Assembly: GCA_021404565.1 (NCBI GenBank)
Contig: JAAWWF010000028.1
Location: 124,001 to 188,000 of the forward strand
Reading direction: 5' to 3'
DNA from: Roseivirga sp.
GTDB taxonomy: Bacteria > Bacteroidota > Bacteroidia > Cytophagales > Cyclobacteriaceae
DNA length: 64,000 bases
Below are positions 8,493-18,100 of this stretch, piece by piece; position 1 is the stretch's first letter, and each line of letters begins with the position of its first letter. The position numbers and the translations under genes were made by a program. The notes beneath the pieces are model-generated. The model had not been told where the DNA came from. It saw only the letters and a list, made by a program, of their open reading frames with translations, and ran no database searches.

Positions 8493-9908
8493 ATGAAAAG
8501 TTCAAAAACCCAAAATCTCATGAACCGATTTGTCCTGATATCCACACTCTTTATACTGACCGGCTTTGGTCTTAAAGCTCAAAACATTGATATAGAGCGT
8601 ATCGATAAGGCATTGGAGCGCTATGTTCAAAACAACAACATTCCTTCTTTGGTGGTGGGAATTATTAAGGATGGAAAACTCGTCCATGTGGTCAACAAGG
8701 GCGAAATGAAAAGGGAGAGTGGCATACCGGCAGATGAAAAGACCGGTTTTCAGATTGCCTCCTTAAGTAAGTCCTTTACCGGTCTCATACTCAATCATAT
8801 GGCCACCGAAGGTTTAATTGATCTGGACAGGACGGTGGCCAGCTTTATGAAGGAGGAGCTGAATGAAGAGGCGCTCAAAGAGTTTGCTAAGGTCACATTG
8901 ATTGATGTACTGCAGCACCGATCCGGGATCGTGAATAATGGTCCCTCAGTGCCTCCAACACCTTTTGGTAAACCCATGATCGGTGGTTATTCTAAAGAAG
9001 GCTTTATGCAGGATTTGAATGATATGAAACTCGACCCTGAGCGAATCGGCAAGTTTGGCTACTCCAATATGGGTTTTGGTCTGTTGGGGTATATCGCTCA
9101 AAAGGTATCTGACAAGTCATATGAAGCGCTCTTGCAGCAGTATGTTCTGGAACCAAACCGTATGGGTTTTACTACCTCGGATTTGGAGTCTGTGCGCGAC
9201 CAGCTTGCTACGCCCTATATGGTGGGTGGAGACAGAACACGCGAAACCCAGGCCTGGGAGATGGGGATGAATATTCCGGCTGGCGGTATTCTCTCTAATG
9301 TGGAGGACCTTTCGAAACTAATGATAGCGGAGATGAAGGCCTACCAGGACTATGCAGCCACAGGTAAATCATCTCCTTATGTACTGGTAGAAAATACAAA
9401 ACCATTAAACCAGCGCATGGACTATGGTTACGGGTTTTTCAAAAGCCGTAACGCCTTTGATACAACCATCGTGCAGTTGGGCCACGGGGGAGATGTAGAT
9501 GGATTTGGCAGCCATTTCGAATTCTATCCTGAGCAAAACATAGGCCTTGTGATGCTCACAGGTAGCGGCAGTGGCTGGTTTAACGATGCCAAAACCACCG
9601 TAGAAAGCATTCTGCTTGGACTGGACTTGCCAAATGAAATAGACCTGGACAAGAGTGTTTTAAAGCGATATACAGGCAAGTATGACTTTGGTAAGAATCA
9701 GGTAATGACTATTACAAGAAGAGGAAACCGACTTTTTACCTATTTCAGAGGACAGGACCCCGTCAACCTCTATGCATCAGCCGAGAACAAATTTTTCTAT
9801 CTCAGCCAGAACTCACAAATAGAATTCGAATTGGATAAGAGGGGTAAGATCACCAAAACGGTTTACATCCAGAATGGAGAGGAGTTCTATCCCGATAAGA
9901 TTAAGTAG
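8493..9908 (+). CDS. Exported serine hydrolase, class C beta-lactamase/DD-peptidase fold
   Basis: A 471-residue protein with a signal peptide (hydrophobic 12-26, ending LKAQ). The beta-lactamase-like catalytic set is present: SLSK (nucleophile S90, K93), YSN in FGYSNMGFG near residue 190 and an HGGDVDG block near residue 329 at the KTG position. A smaller C-terminal domain (about 385-471) resembles the extra lipocalin-like domain of Bacteroidota homologues. Such proteins include DD-peptidases, esterases and D-amino-acid peptidases; antibiotic hydrolysis cannot be assumed. It is a single gene, oriented with the next few plus-strand genes. Confidence 0.85.
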   Translation: MKSSKTQNLMNRFVLISTLFILTGFGLKAQNIDIERIDKALERYVQNNNIPSLVVGIIKDGKLVHVVNKGEMKRESGIPADEKTGFQIASLSKSFTGLILNHMATEGLIDLDRTVASFMKEELNEEALKEFAKVTLIDVLQHRSGIVNNGPSVPPTPFGKPMIGGYSKEGFMQDLNDMKLDPERIGKFGYSNMGFGLLGYIAQKVSDKSYEALLQQYVLEPNRMGFTTSDLESVRDQLATPYMVGGDRTRETQAWEMGMNIPAGGILSNVEDLSKLMIAEMKAYQDYAATGKSSPYVLVENTKPLNQRMDYGYGFFKSRNAFDTTIVQLGHGGDVDGFGSHFEFYPEQNIGLVMLTGSGSGWFNDAKTTVESILLGLDLPNEIDLDKSVLKRYTGKYDFGKNQVMTITRRGNRLFTYFRGQDPVNLYASAENKFFYLSQNSQIEFELDKRGKITKTVYIQNGEEFYPDKIK

Positions 9909-10045
9909 ATAAATCTGATACCTATTTGGGCCATTCGGACTTTATGCTCCGAAAGGCTTTTGGTATATGCTGAATATCGCAAGATTCACCTTCAGTGAAA
10001 ACGTGCCGGAAGGCTAGCTTGGCGTTTGTAAGAAAAACCCAGCCC

Positions 10046-10519
10046 ATGAAGAGGTCCATTCTATTCATTTTTGTATTCTCAATGGTCTATTCGCCAACCC
10101 ATGCCCAGGACCTAAAAACCCTTAGCAGGCAATATATAGATGCCTACTTTTCTATGGATCAGGAGAATTACAGTCAGTTTTTGGCCGAAAATATTACCTG
10201 GAGCGACCCTACCTGGAGTGAGGTGGACCCATCCAATAAGCCGGTAAATGGGAAAGAGGCAGTACTTGCCCACCTGAAAACCGCTACTGCAGGTTTGACC
10301 AACCTGCGCTATGAGATTGAAGAGCACTTTGTGTCAGGCCCTATAGCTGTATTTGAAGGAATTATGAAATACACTTTTACAGATAGCAGCACGGGTAAGT
10401 CCTTCAACTTCAGCCTTCGTGAGGTATCGGTGCTTGAGTTCAGCAAGGGCAAGATCATCAAACATACAGATTACTCTGACTTTAAAACCTGGCTTAAACA
10501 GTATCAGGAGCAGCAGTAA
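10046..10519 (+). CDS. Secreted SnoaL/NTF2-like protein
   Basis: A protein of about 157 residues. The ATG at 10046 begins a proper signal peptide (MKRSILFIFVFSMVYSPTHAQ); an upstream ATG at 9995 adds 17 residues that would bury it. The body is an NTF2-like alpha+beta cone: an N-terminal helix (QYIDAYFSMDQENYSQFLAENITW), a PVNGKEAVLAHL segment and strands ending VLEFSKGKIIKHTDYSDFKTWLKQY. Proteins of this fold bind small ligands or catalyse isomerisation, and no specific activity can be named. It is likely periplasmic. Confidence 0.75.
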   Translation: MKRSILFIFVFSMVYSPTHAQDLKTLSRQYIDAYFSMDQENYSQFLAENITWSDPTWSEVDPSNKPVNGKEAVLAHLKTATAGLTNLRYEIEEHFVSGPIAVFEGIMKYTFTDSSTGKSFNFSLREVSVLEFSKGKIIKHTDYSDFKTWLKQYQEQQ

Positions 10520-10617
10520 GTAGTCTTCGGCCGTTGAAGCTAACTTCATCACTTTGTTTCCGTTGTATTAGCCATAGTCAATAGATATATTAGTACTTAT
10601 AACTGTGTATTTTTTCC

Positions 10618-10890
10618 ATGCCTACTGTAAAATTTACTTCAAATCTTAAGCGTTTCTATCCCAATCTGACTCCCTTAAAAGTAGAAGGAGAGACCGTGGC
10701 TGAGGCATTGGATCAGGTTGAATTGAATCACAGCGGACTCAAGGACTATATCGTTGATGAAAATGGAGTCTTAAGAAAACATGTTAATATTTTCATAGGT
10801 AATAACATGATCAAAGACAGGCAAAGTCTGGCAGATAAACTGTCAGAAACAGACGAAATGTATATCATGCAGGCACTTTCTGGGGGGTAA
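10618..10890 (+). CDS. MoaD/ThiS-family sulfur-carrier-like protein
   Basis: A 90-residue beta-grasp protein that ends in the diagnostic Gly-Gly (MQALSGG, residues 89-90). MoaD and ThiS end the same way and are activated at that glycine by an E1-like enzyme to a thiocarboxylate that donates sulfur. The block IFIGNNMIKDRQSLADKLSETDEMYIM is typical of MoaD-like proteins. No MoeB/ThiF activating enzyme, MoaE or thiamin gene is in the window. It lies 68 bases before a cytosolic BNR-propeller protein on the same strand, a pairing I recall from many bacteria but whose function is not established. Confidence 0.8.
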   Translation: MPTVKFTSNLKRFYPNLTPLKVEGETVAEALDQVELNHSGLKDYIVDENGVLRKHVNIFIGNNMIKDRQSLADKLSETDEMYIMQALSGG

Positions 10891-10958
10891 ATGTCCCAAA
10901 AGTGGCCCGTTGTTCGTCTGTAAGAAAATGAATTTTAAGCTTCTCAATTTTTTAGACT

Positions 10959-12047
10959 ATGGCACAGAACATATTATTACTTGGAACGCGCAAAGGTCTG
11001 ATTACCTATGGAAAGAATGCTTCCGGCAACTGGGAGTATGACAATGCACAGTTTCTGGGTATTCCTGTAACCATTGCCAGTTATGATGAGGTAACCGGTA
11101 CCTGGTGGGCCTTACTGGATCATGGCCATTGGGGTTGCAAACTTCACCGCTCTAAGGATGGAAAGAACTGGGAAGAGTTGGAGGCACCTAAATATCCTGA
11201 CGGAGAAGAGATTAAGGACGGCATAGCCGCTTCTACAAAATTGCTCTGGGCTTTTTCCAATGGAGGGGCTGACAGACCCGGAACGCTCTATGTGGGTACC
11301 GAACCGGGAGGGCTTTTTAAAAGCACAGACAATGGCGACTCCTTCGAACTGGTACGCGGACTTTGGGATCATCCATCCAGAAAGGGCCAATGGTTTGGAG
11401 GAGGACGTGATCATCCGGGAATTCATTCTATTCTGGTCGATCCTGCGGACTCAGACCATATTTTCATAGCCGTTAGCTGTGCCGGTATGTTTGAGACCAC
11501 CGATGGCGGCCTTACCTGGAATGTGCGAAACAAAGGCCTGAGGGCCGACTATTTGCCCGATCCAGCCTCTGAGTATGGCCAGGATCCCCACCTCATCGAC
11601 TGGTGTAAGTCCAATACGGGCGTAATGTGGCAGCAAAATCATTGCGGCATTTTTAGGACGGAAGATGCAGGGGCCAACTGGGAAGATATTACGGATTTTA
11701 ATGGGCCTGCGAATTTTGGTTTTGCTGTGGCTGCACATGAAACAGACCCGAATGTAGCCTGGGTAGTTCCCGGAGTCAGCGATGTAAACCGTATCGCAGT
11801 GGACCAGTCACTCTGTGTTTGCCGTACGGATGATGGAGGCAAAACCTGGCAGGATTTCCGTAACGGGCTGCCACAGGGAACCGCCTTTGATATTACCTAT
11901 CGCCATGCCCTGGCACTACAGGGAGAGGAATTGGCATTTGGCACTACTACCGGTAACCTGTATCACTCCGTGGATGCCGGAGAAACCTGGAAGAGCTTAA
12001 GCAGCAACTTGCCCATGGTGCATAGTGTGGAATTCATAACTGTCTGA
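10959..12047 (+). CDS. Cytosolic BNR/VPS10-like beta-propeller protein
   Basis: A 362-residue protein without a signal peptide. It is built of BNR-type repeats with Asp-box motifs: STDNGDSFE, TTDGGLTW, TEDAGANW, TDDGGKTW and SVDAGETW. Databases often call such proteins exo-alpha-sialidase or glycosyl hydrolase, but sialidase catalytic residues are not obvious. It has unusual cysteine pairs for a cytosolic propeller (VSCAG, CVCRTDDGG, plus DWCKS and NHCG). It follows the MoaD/ThiS-like gene closely, so the two are probably co-expressed. A role as partner or substrate of the carrier is a guess. Confidence 0.75.
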   Translation: MAQNILLLGTRKGLITYGKNASGNWEYDNAQFLGIPVTIASYDEVTGTWWALLDHGHWGCKLHRSKDGKNWEELEAPKYPDGEEIKDGIAASTKLLWAFSNGGADRPGTLYVGTEPGGLFKSTDNGDSFELVRGLWDHPSRKGQWFGGGRDHPGIHSILVDPADSDHIFIAVSCAGMFETTDGGLTWNVRNKGLRADYLPDPASEYGQDPHLIDWCKSNTGVMWQQNHCGIFRTEDAGANWEDITDFNGPANFGFAVAAHETDPNVAWVVPGVSDVNRIAVDQSLCVCRTDDGGKTWQDFRNGLPQGTAFDITYRHALALQGEELAFGTTTGNLYHSVDAGETWKSLSSNLPMVHSVEFITV

Positions 12048-12165
12048 CCATTCTGCACTGCTATCGAGTGGCTTGATCACCGATACTAGGGGTGTTGGAT
12101 ATTGCTAATTGTTTAGAATAAGCGTAAGCGATTACGTAAAAATTAACTCTAAAACTCCACTATCC

Positions 12166-12894
12166 ATGAAACGACTTCTCCTTATGCTGGTGCTGACATT
12201 CGTCAATCACCTGGCTTTCTCCCAGACACCCGCTGATTTAACCAAACACAGCGTAGAAACAGGCGGTACAAGCTTCTATTACTATGCTACTGCTAAACAA
12301 TCCAAGTCCCTTGTTATTCTCTTTCACGACTGGTTTGGTATTTCTGAGTTAAGCTATGAAATGGCCAGGAGGGTTCAGGAAAGTGGTAAGGACGCCATTC
12401 TCATCGACCTGTATAAGGGGAAATCAGCTAAGACCAATGCTGAAGCAGGGGCGTTGATGAACTCCATAGATCAGGCCAATGCCTGGAACTTCGTAGACAA
12501 GGTGGTTGATGAAGCCAACGGAAAATATGATAATATCTATCTATGGGGATTTAGTCTGGGTACTTTACCCGCCTCAGAAACAGCCATCAAGCACAATGAC
12601 AAGGTGAAAGGGCTGGTGCTGTTTTATGGAAACGTAACGCGTGACCCGGAGAAACTGGTTAAAATGACCTTTCCATCTCTGATGGTGATGGGCTCAAAGG
12701 ATAACCCCAATGCGGCCATAGCATTTTTCCAGGCTGTAGATAAGGTATCAGCTAATTCCACACTGTTCATTTACCCCAATATGCCGCATGCTTTTGCTCA
12801 AAAGCTCTTTAATGGAGGTAGAAACTACAATGAAAAGGCGAAGGAGGCCAGTCTCGAAGTAGCTTTTACTTTCCTGAAGGATCTCGAAAACTAG
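12166..12894 (+). CDS. Exported dienelactone hydrolase-like protein
   Basis: A protein of about 242 residues with an alpha/beta-hydrolase fold. The ATG at 12166 precedes a good signal peptide (MKRLLLMLVLTFVNHLAFSQ); an earlier start at 12109 adds 19 non-signal residues. The family landmarks are a FHDWFGIS block (oxyanion region), the nucleophile elbow GFSLG (S130), the acid in MGSKDNP and the histidine in MPHAFAQ. True dienelactone hydrolases use Cys at the nucleophile; this one has Ser, so a general esterase or peptidase role is more likely. A short CGTAAGCGATTACG palindrome lies about 30 bases upstream. Confidence 0.8.
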   Translation: MKRLLLMLVLTFVNHLAFSQTPADLTKHSVETGGTSFYYYATAKQSKSLVILFHDWFGISELSYEMARRVQESGKDAILIDLYKGKSAKTNAEAGALMNSIDQANAWNFVDKVVDEANGKYDNIYLWGFSLGTLPASETAIKHNDKVKGLVLFYGNVTRDPEKLVKMTFPSLMVMGSKDNPNAAIAFFQAVDKVSANSTLFIYPNMPHAFAQKLFNGGRNYNEKAKEASLEVAFTFLKDLEN

Positions 12895-12904
12895 CAACCA
12901 TGGG

Positions 12905-14035
12905 TTAGACCAGTTTTAATACATTTTTGTTGAAGAAGCGCAGTGAGATCAGCGTCATGACAGCGCCCATCCCCAATAGAATCAACATTTTAGGGAGCAT
13001 TTCAACCATGCCCAGGTCTCGCCAGAAAATATCGAAGAAGCCCTGAATACCCCAGTAATTGACACTGATCACTGCTACCTTTTTCATAATGGCTGGCATG
13101 GCAAACATGGGAATAATACTCCCTCCAATGGATGACATGATGAGTATAATTAATGTGCTCAGACTCTGTGCCTGAGCCCTGGTTTTGGCAATGGAAGCCA
13201 GAAAGATACCAAAGCTGGATACTGCAAAGGCGGTACAAGTGATCATCAGAATCAAGGCTGGCAGATTGATAAATATGTCCAGACCAAAAACGAGCCAGGA
13301 GAATATAAACATGATTGATAGCTGTATAAATGCCAGGGAGAAGGTCGAGAGCATTTTAGCAAAGAGCACGGTATTGGCACTTATGGGGCTATAAAGTAAG
13401 CGACTGAGTGTGCCATTTTCCTTCTCTTCAAGAATACTGGCCCCCAGGCCCGACACACTGAAAAGGAGCATCAAAATGGCCGTGCCACATACCGCCTGAA
13501 TCAGACCGAGATTGGCCTCTTTGGTTTCTCCCACCAATGAGGTCAGCTCCAGGCGAAACTTTTCCGGTGGACGCACAGTCGGTATTTCCTGGCTACTTGA
13601 GTTAGTCAATTGAGTGAGGTGACCTGTGAGCACAGGACGGACCATTCTCACTTCCATGCCCTTGGCCAGGTCATATAACAGCTCGAATGGTAGTGGTTTT
13701 TTCTGAATACTTGAATCGTTCAGTCCCTTGTGTAAAACCAGGGCAAATGGGGCATCCCCGGTACTTACCTTTTCATTGGCCGGGTCAAATCCCACTTTAA
13801 TGACCTTGAAATAGGCTGCCGTATCGAGCGCAGTGATCAGGCTCTCCGAGAAGGGTGTCTGATCCAGGTCAACCACCAATAGCTCGGTCGGTTCAGAGCT
13901 ATTGCTGTTGTTACCAAAGCCCCCGAAAGTAAAAGCAAATAGGCTTATCAAGACAATGGGAAGCAGAAAGGAAAGTGCTACTGCCTGTTTATCGCTCCAA
14001 AAGAGGATCTGATCCTTTTTAAATAATCTTAACAT
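12905..14035 (-). CDS. ABC-2 type transporter permease
   Basis: A 376-residue inner-membrane protein. One N-terminal transmembrane segment (about 19-38) is followed by a large outside domain (about 45-180) and five more segments from about residue 185 onward, the usual layout of ABC-2 permeases of the YhgE/DrrB type. The cytoplasmic ILEEKENGTLSRLLYSPIS loop is the classical coupling segment. It lies three bases downstream of its ATPase, and the two should form a homodimeric exporter. Cargo (drug, lipid or polymer) is unknown. Confidence 0.9.
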   Translation of the reverse strand: MLRLFKKDQILFWSDKQAVALSFLLPIVLISLFAFTFGGFGNNSNSSEPTELLVVDLDQTPFSESLITALDTAAYFKVIKVGFDPANEKVSTGDAPFALVLHKGLNDSSIQKKPLPFELLYDLAKGMEVRMVRPVLTGHLTQLTNSSSQEIPTVRPPEKFRLELTSLVGETKEANLGLIQAVCGTAILMLLFSVSGLGASILEEKENGTLSRLLYSPISANTVLFAKMLSTFSLAFIQLSIMFIFSWLVFGLDIFINLPALILMITCTAFAVSSFGIFLASIAKTRAQAQSLSTLIILIMSSIGGSIIPMFAMPAIMKKVAVISVNYWGIQGFFDIFWRDLGMVEMLPKMLILLGMGAVMTLISLRFFNKNVLKLV

Positions 14036-14038
14036 AAT

Positions 14039-14965
14039 TCAGTCCCTCAGGTTTTTACCCGTTAGTTTTAAGAAAATTGATTCGAGATCGGCCTTACGCG
14101 TATCGATGCTTTGAATTCGGACCCCTGACTCACGGACCACATCCATCAGGCGACAGGTGTCATCCGCAATATTGGTACACTCCAGCTCGATAGTAGCAGG
14201 AGAGGAGAAGGAGCAAGAGGGCAGTGAATCCCTGATAGCATTCCTGACTTGCTCGCTAAGCGTATCGGTTTGAACCGTTAACACGTCCTTTATCTTGCTG
14301 ATTTTGCCCAAAGTCTCCAGGTCACCCTGAGCTTTTATTTTTCCTCCGTCTATAATGGCTATGTTGTCACAGAGGCGTTCTACTTCATCCAGATAGTGGG
14401 TGGTATAAATGATGGTCATTCCATCATCTCTCAGCTTTTCTATCACTTCAAAGATGTGATTGCGGCTCTGGATGTCTACACCCACAGTAGGTTCGTCTAA
14501 CAGCAGAATTGAGGGATCATGAAGGATGGAGCATGCCAGATTGATTCTCCTTTTCATACCACCTGAATAGGTTTTGATTGAATCTTTCTTTCTATCCGCC
14601 AGGCCTACCATTTCCAATGCCTGCATGGCACGCTCTTTCAGCCGGGCCTTAGGCATGCCATAAAGTCCACCCCAGAAAAGCACATTGTCAAGTGCCGAAA
14701 GGTCAGCATACAGCGATATTTCCTGTGGCACCACACCAATCTGCAATTGACAGGCTCTCTTATGCTCCTGAAGGTCCTGATCGTTGATGAAAATACGGCC
14801 CTTGTCCGGTTTGAGTAAAGTACTCAATATGTTGAGTGTGGTTGATTTTCCGGCTCCATTGGGGCCGAGAAAACCAAAGATCTCACCGGTGTTTACCTCA
14901 AAGCTGATGGAGTCCACAGCCTTATTATCTCCGAAGCTCTTGGAGATTTCCTCAATCCGAATCAT
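14039..14965 (-). CDS. ABC transporter ATP-binding protein (exporter)
   Basis: A 308-residue ATPase partnering the permease just downstream. Walker A is GPNGAGKST, the Q-loop is in GVVPQEISLY, the signature is YSGGMKRR, Walker B is ILLLDEPTVGVD and the switch histidine is in TTHYLDE. About 80 residues follow the ATPase core, the C-terminal extension usual in DrrA-like proteins. It is first in a two-gene operon and divergent from nothing close: 232 bases separate it from the stop of the VPS10 gene upstream. Confidence 0.92.
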   Translation of the reverse strand: MIRIEEISKSFGDNKAVDSISFEVNTGEIFGFLGPNGAGKSTTLNILSTLLKPDKGRIFINDQDLQEHKRACQLQIGVVPQEISLYADLSALDNVLFWGGLYGMPKARLKERAMQALEMVGLADRKKDSIKTYSGGMKRRINLACSILHDPSILLLDEPTVGVDIQSRNHIFEVIEKLRDDGMTIIYTTHYLDEVERLCDNIAIIDGGKIKAQGDLETLGKISKIKDVLTVQTDTLSEQVRNAIRDSLPSCSFSSPATIELECTNIADDTCRLMDVVRESGVRIQSIDTRKADLESIFLKLTGKNLRD

Positions 14966-15109
14966 AAGCCGTTCCCTGTTAGATGCATGTCCATACTGTC
15001 TGTTTTAATATGGACTCAAAATGGGGCTGATTAAAGGCGGTTCTAAATAAAGGCTACCGAACCGTAGAAAGAAGCTGATGAACCGTAGTGCTTAGAGCAG
15101 ATCACAGCC

Positions 15110-15171
15110 TGATCAAAATAAAAGCCCTGATCAGGACAAAACCATTACATAGTCTCGATCCCGATCAGGGC
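15110..15171 (-). terminator. Rho-independent-type terminator of the VPS10 gene
   Basis: Read on the minus strand, a GCCCTGATC stem (15163-15171) pairs perfectly with GATCAGGGC (15124-15132) and is followed by TTTTATTTTG. The loop is long (30 bases), which weakens it. It begins 27 bases beyond the stop of the large VPS10-domain gene, where a terminator is expected. Confidence 0.6.
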
Positions 15172-15197
15172 CTTTTGCACCGAATCTGATACTTACC

Positions 15198-18100
15198 TTA
15201 TCGCTCTATCCAGGGAGCTCCTGCGGCTATCAGGTTTTTGATCAATCTGTCCATTTCAGTCTTTGCAGCATCAAGTTGGCCATTGAGCGTTGCCAATTGA
15301 TCATTGACGATTTTCAGGGTCTGCTGATGCGTTGCCGTAGGGCCATAGGTTGAATTAGCAACACCTACTTCCAGCGTAAAGAGCCTGGCGCCAATGGTGG
15401 GCCTTGTTTTGGCACCCATTTGATTTTTCCCGGCATTGCCATTATAGGCGGTATTAATATCGAGGAGCCTTTGTCTCAGCTGGCTGATTTCCTTGTCCAA
15501 TGTGCCGGGAGTGGCTGAAGACTGACGCAATGCTGTCTGCATGGCTGCTGCTTTGCTCATGGCGTTGGTCAGTGAAAGGGTGAGTTTCGAGGCTTCTTTC
15601 GAGGCATTTTCATAGGCTCTCCAGAAAGTAGCCGTTTCAGTAGGGGATGAGCCTGCCAAAGCTCCCTCTCTCAGCTGCTCCACCTCAAAGGTTACTGGTT
15701 CTCCTAATTGAGATACCTCACCATCTACCTGCTTGTACAGGGTAGCAGAATAGGAGCCTGGGGCTACCATCAGACTGGTAAAGCCGGTGTTTTCCCCTTC
15801 GAGGCTAATAGCCCCTGCAGCCGGATATTTGAGGTCCCAGGACACCCTGTGGAAGCCTTTGCTTGTTTCTGCTGACACTCTTCTGATCACTTTACCATCG
15901 GTGCCTTTGATAACCAGCCATACATGCGGGCCTTGCTCTTCGGCTTCAGCCTTTACAGCATCCCAGCCGGGAAACGGAATATCTTGCCCTGCTTCAGACA
16001 ATGGCTTTTCAGTGGCCTGTCTTTTAGCCTTTTTGGAATGAAGGTCGTCTTTCAGGTAATACGTGAATACTGCTCCGAAATCAGGGTTAGGAGCCATATA
16101 GAGCTGTGAGCCAAGAGAACCTTTTGGGGTGTCGAAATCAAGGTGAGAACGGGGAATGTACCAAAGCGCTTTGCGTGGTTTAAAGAGGGTGGCTTCCTGT
16201 GCGAGTTGTTCTTTGGATACACCTCTGAGGGCCGTATAGTCGTCCAGAATAAAGAAGCCTCTGCCAAAGGATGCGGCTACCAGATCGTTTTCTCTGCGCT
16301 GAATGGCCAGGTCGCGGAAGGAAATGGTAGGCATACCACCGGTGAGCATGGTCCATTCATTACCAGCATCAATGCTGAAATATACTCCGAACTCTGAAGC
16401 CAGGAAGAAAAGAGCAGAGTTTACATGATCCTGCACGATGCGCCATAAGAGCGTACGATCAGGCAGGTTACTTTTGATAGATGACCAGGTAGCACCACGG
16501 TCGGTACTTTTGGCAATATAGGGTTGGTAGTCACCGTATTTGTGATTATCCAGGACTACATATACTGTATTGGCATCGAAGAGGTCCGCTTTGATGTCAT
16601 TCACAAAGGCGGTGGCAGGTACTCCCGGCATATTGCTAACGTCAATATTTCTCCAGCTTTCACCGCCATTTTCGGTTACCTGTACCCGGCCATCATCTGT
16701 ACCGGCATAGATCACACCGGCCTCTACCGGTGATTCAGCCAGTGAGGTAATTGTATTGTAATTGGACATTGCCAGCACATCCCAGGGAGAGTCCCAGCTC
16801 TGTTTGCCGCCCATAATGGGTAGCTCCAATCGCTCTTCGTTTTTGGTCAGGTCTCCGGAGATAGCCGTCCAGCTATCACCCCGATTCTCTGACTTCCAAA
16901 CGCGTTGGGAAGCAAAGTAAATTCTGCTGGGTTTGTGCGGGCTTACCAATATGGGGGCATCCCAGTTAAATCGTTCATAATCTTCATCAGCACTGGGTTG
17001 CGGCTGAATGTCTATGACCTCACCGGTGGTCATATCTACCCGTGAAAGTGTGCCTTCCTGGCGCTCAGCATAGATAATATCCGGATTTCCAGGTTCTGTA
17101 GCCGGCTGGTGACCGTCCCAATTCAATACAACAGACCAATCCGAATTTTCTATTCCCTGGAAGTTATCTGTCCTCGATGGGCCTCCTTGTGTGCTATTAT
17201 CCTGGGTACCTCCATAGATATTATAGAAAGGTGCAGCATCGTCTACCGCCACTTTATAGAACTGGGTGACTGGTAAGTTGGGGAAGAATCTCCATTGAGC
17301 ACCCAGGTCAAAGCTTTCATAAATCCCTCCATCGGTACCGATCATCAGGTAGTCAGGATCATTCTTTTTAAATGCCAGTGCATGATTGTCTACATGCTTG
17401 TGCTCAGTGTTTAAACGTGTAAAGGTCTTTCCTCCATCTTTGGAGATCTGCACGTCTGTATCCATTAGGTACAACCAGCCTTCGTGGTGAGGAGAAGCAT
17501 AAAGCTCCTGATAGTAGTGAGGACCCGTAGCTCCGGAAACAGCATCAGACTGTTTGGCCCAGGTCGCACCACGGTCGGTGGATTTATACAGGCCTCCGGT
17601 TCTTCTGTCAAGCTCAATGGCGGCATATATCACATCAGGATTGTGATATGAAATGGCCAGGCCGGTTTTACCCATTTTGCCAGAAGGCAGTCCTGAGCTG
17701 AGTTTGGTCCAGGTTTCACCCGCATCTTCACTTCTGTAAAGTGCGGTTTTGGGTCCACCACCCATATAGGCTGCGATGGTCCGATGGCGCTGCCAGGTAG
17801 CTGCGTAAATACGGTCAGGGTTTCTGGGGTCGGTTACCATATCGGTCACGCCCATCCATTCATCATCACCGAGAGTACGTTTCCAGTTTTTACCTCCATC
17901 AATTGATTTATAAAAGCCGCGTTCTCCGCCCTTGCTCCATAGGGGGCCTTGAGAGGCCACATAGATGACATCTGAATTACCGGGATGAACAATGATTTTA
18001 GATAAGTGTTCAGAACTCTTCAGCCCCATATTGGTCCAGCTGTTACCGCCATCTTCACTTCGATAAATACCGTCTCCAAAGCCTATATGTCTGCCACCAT

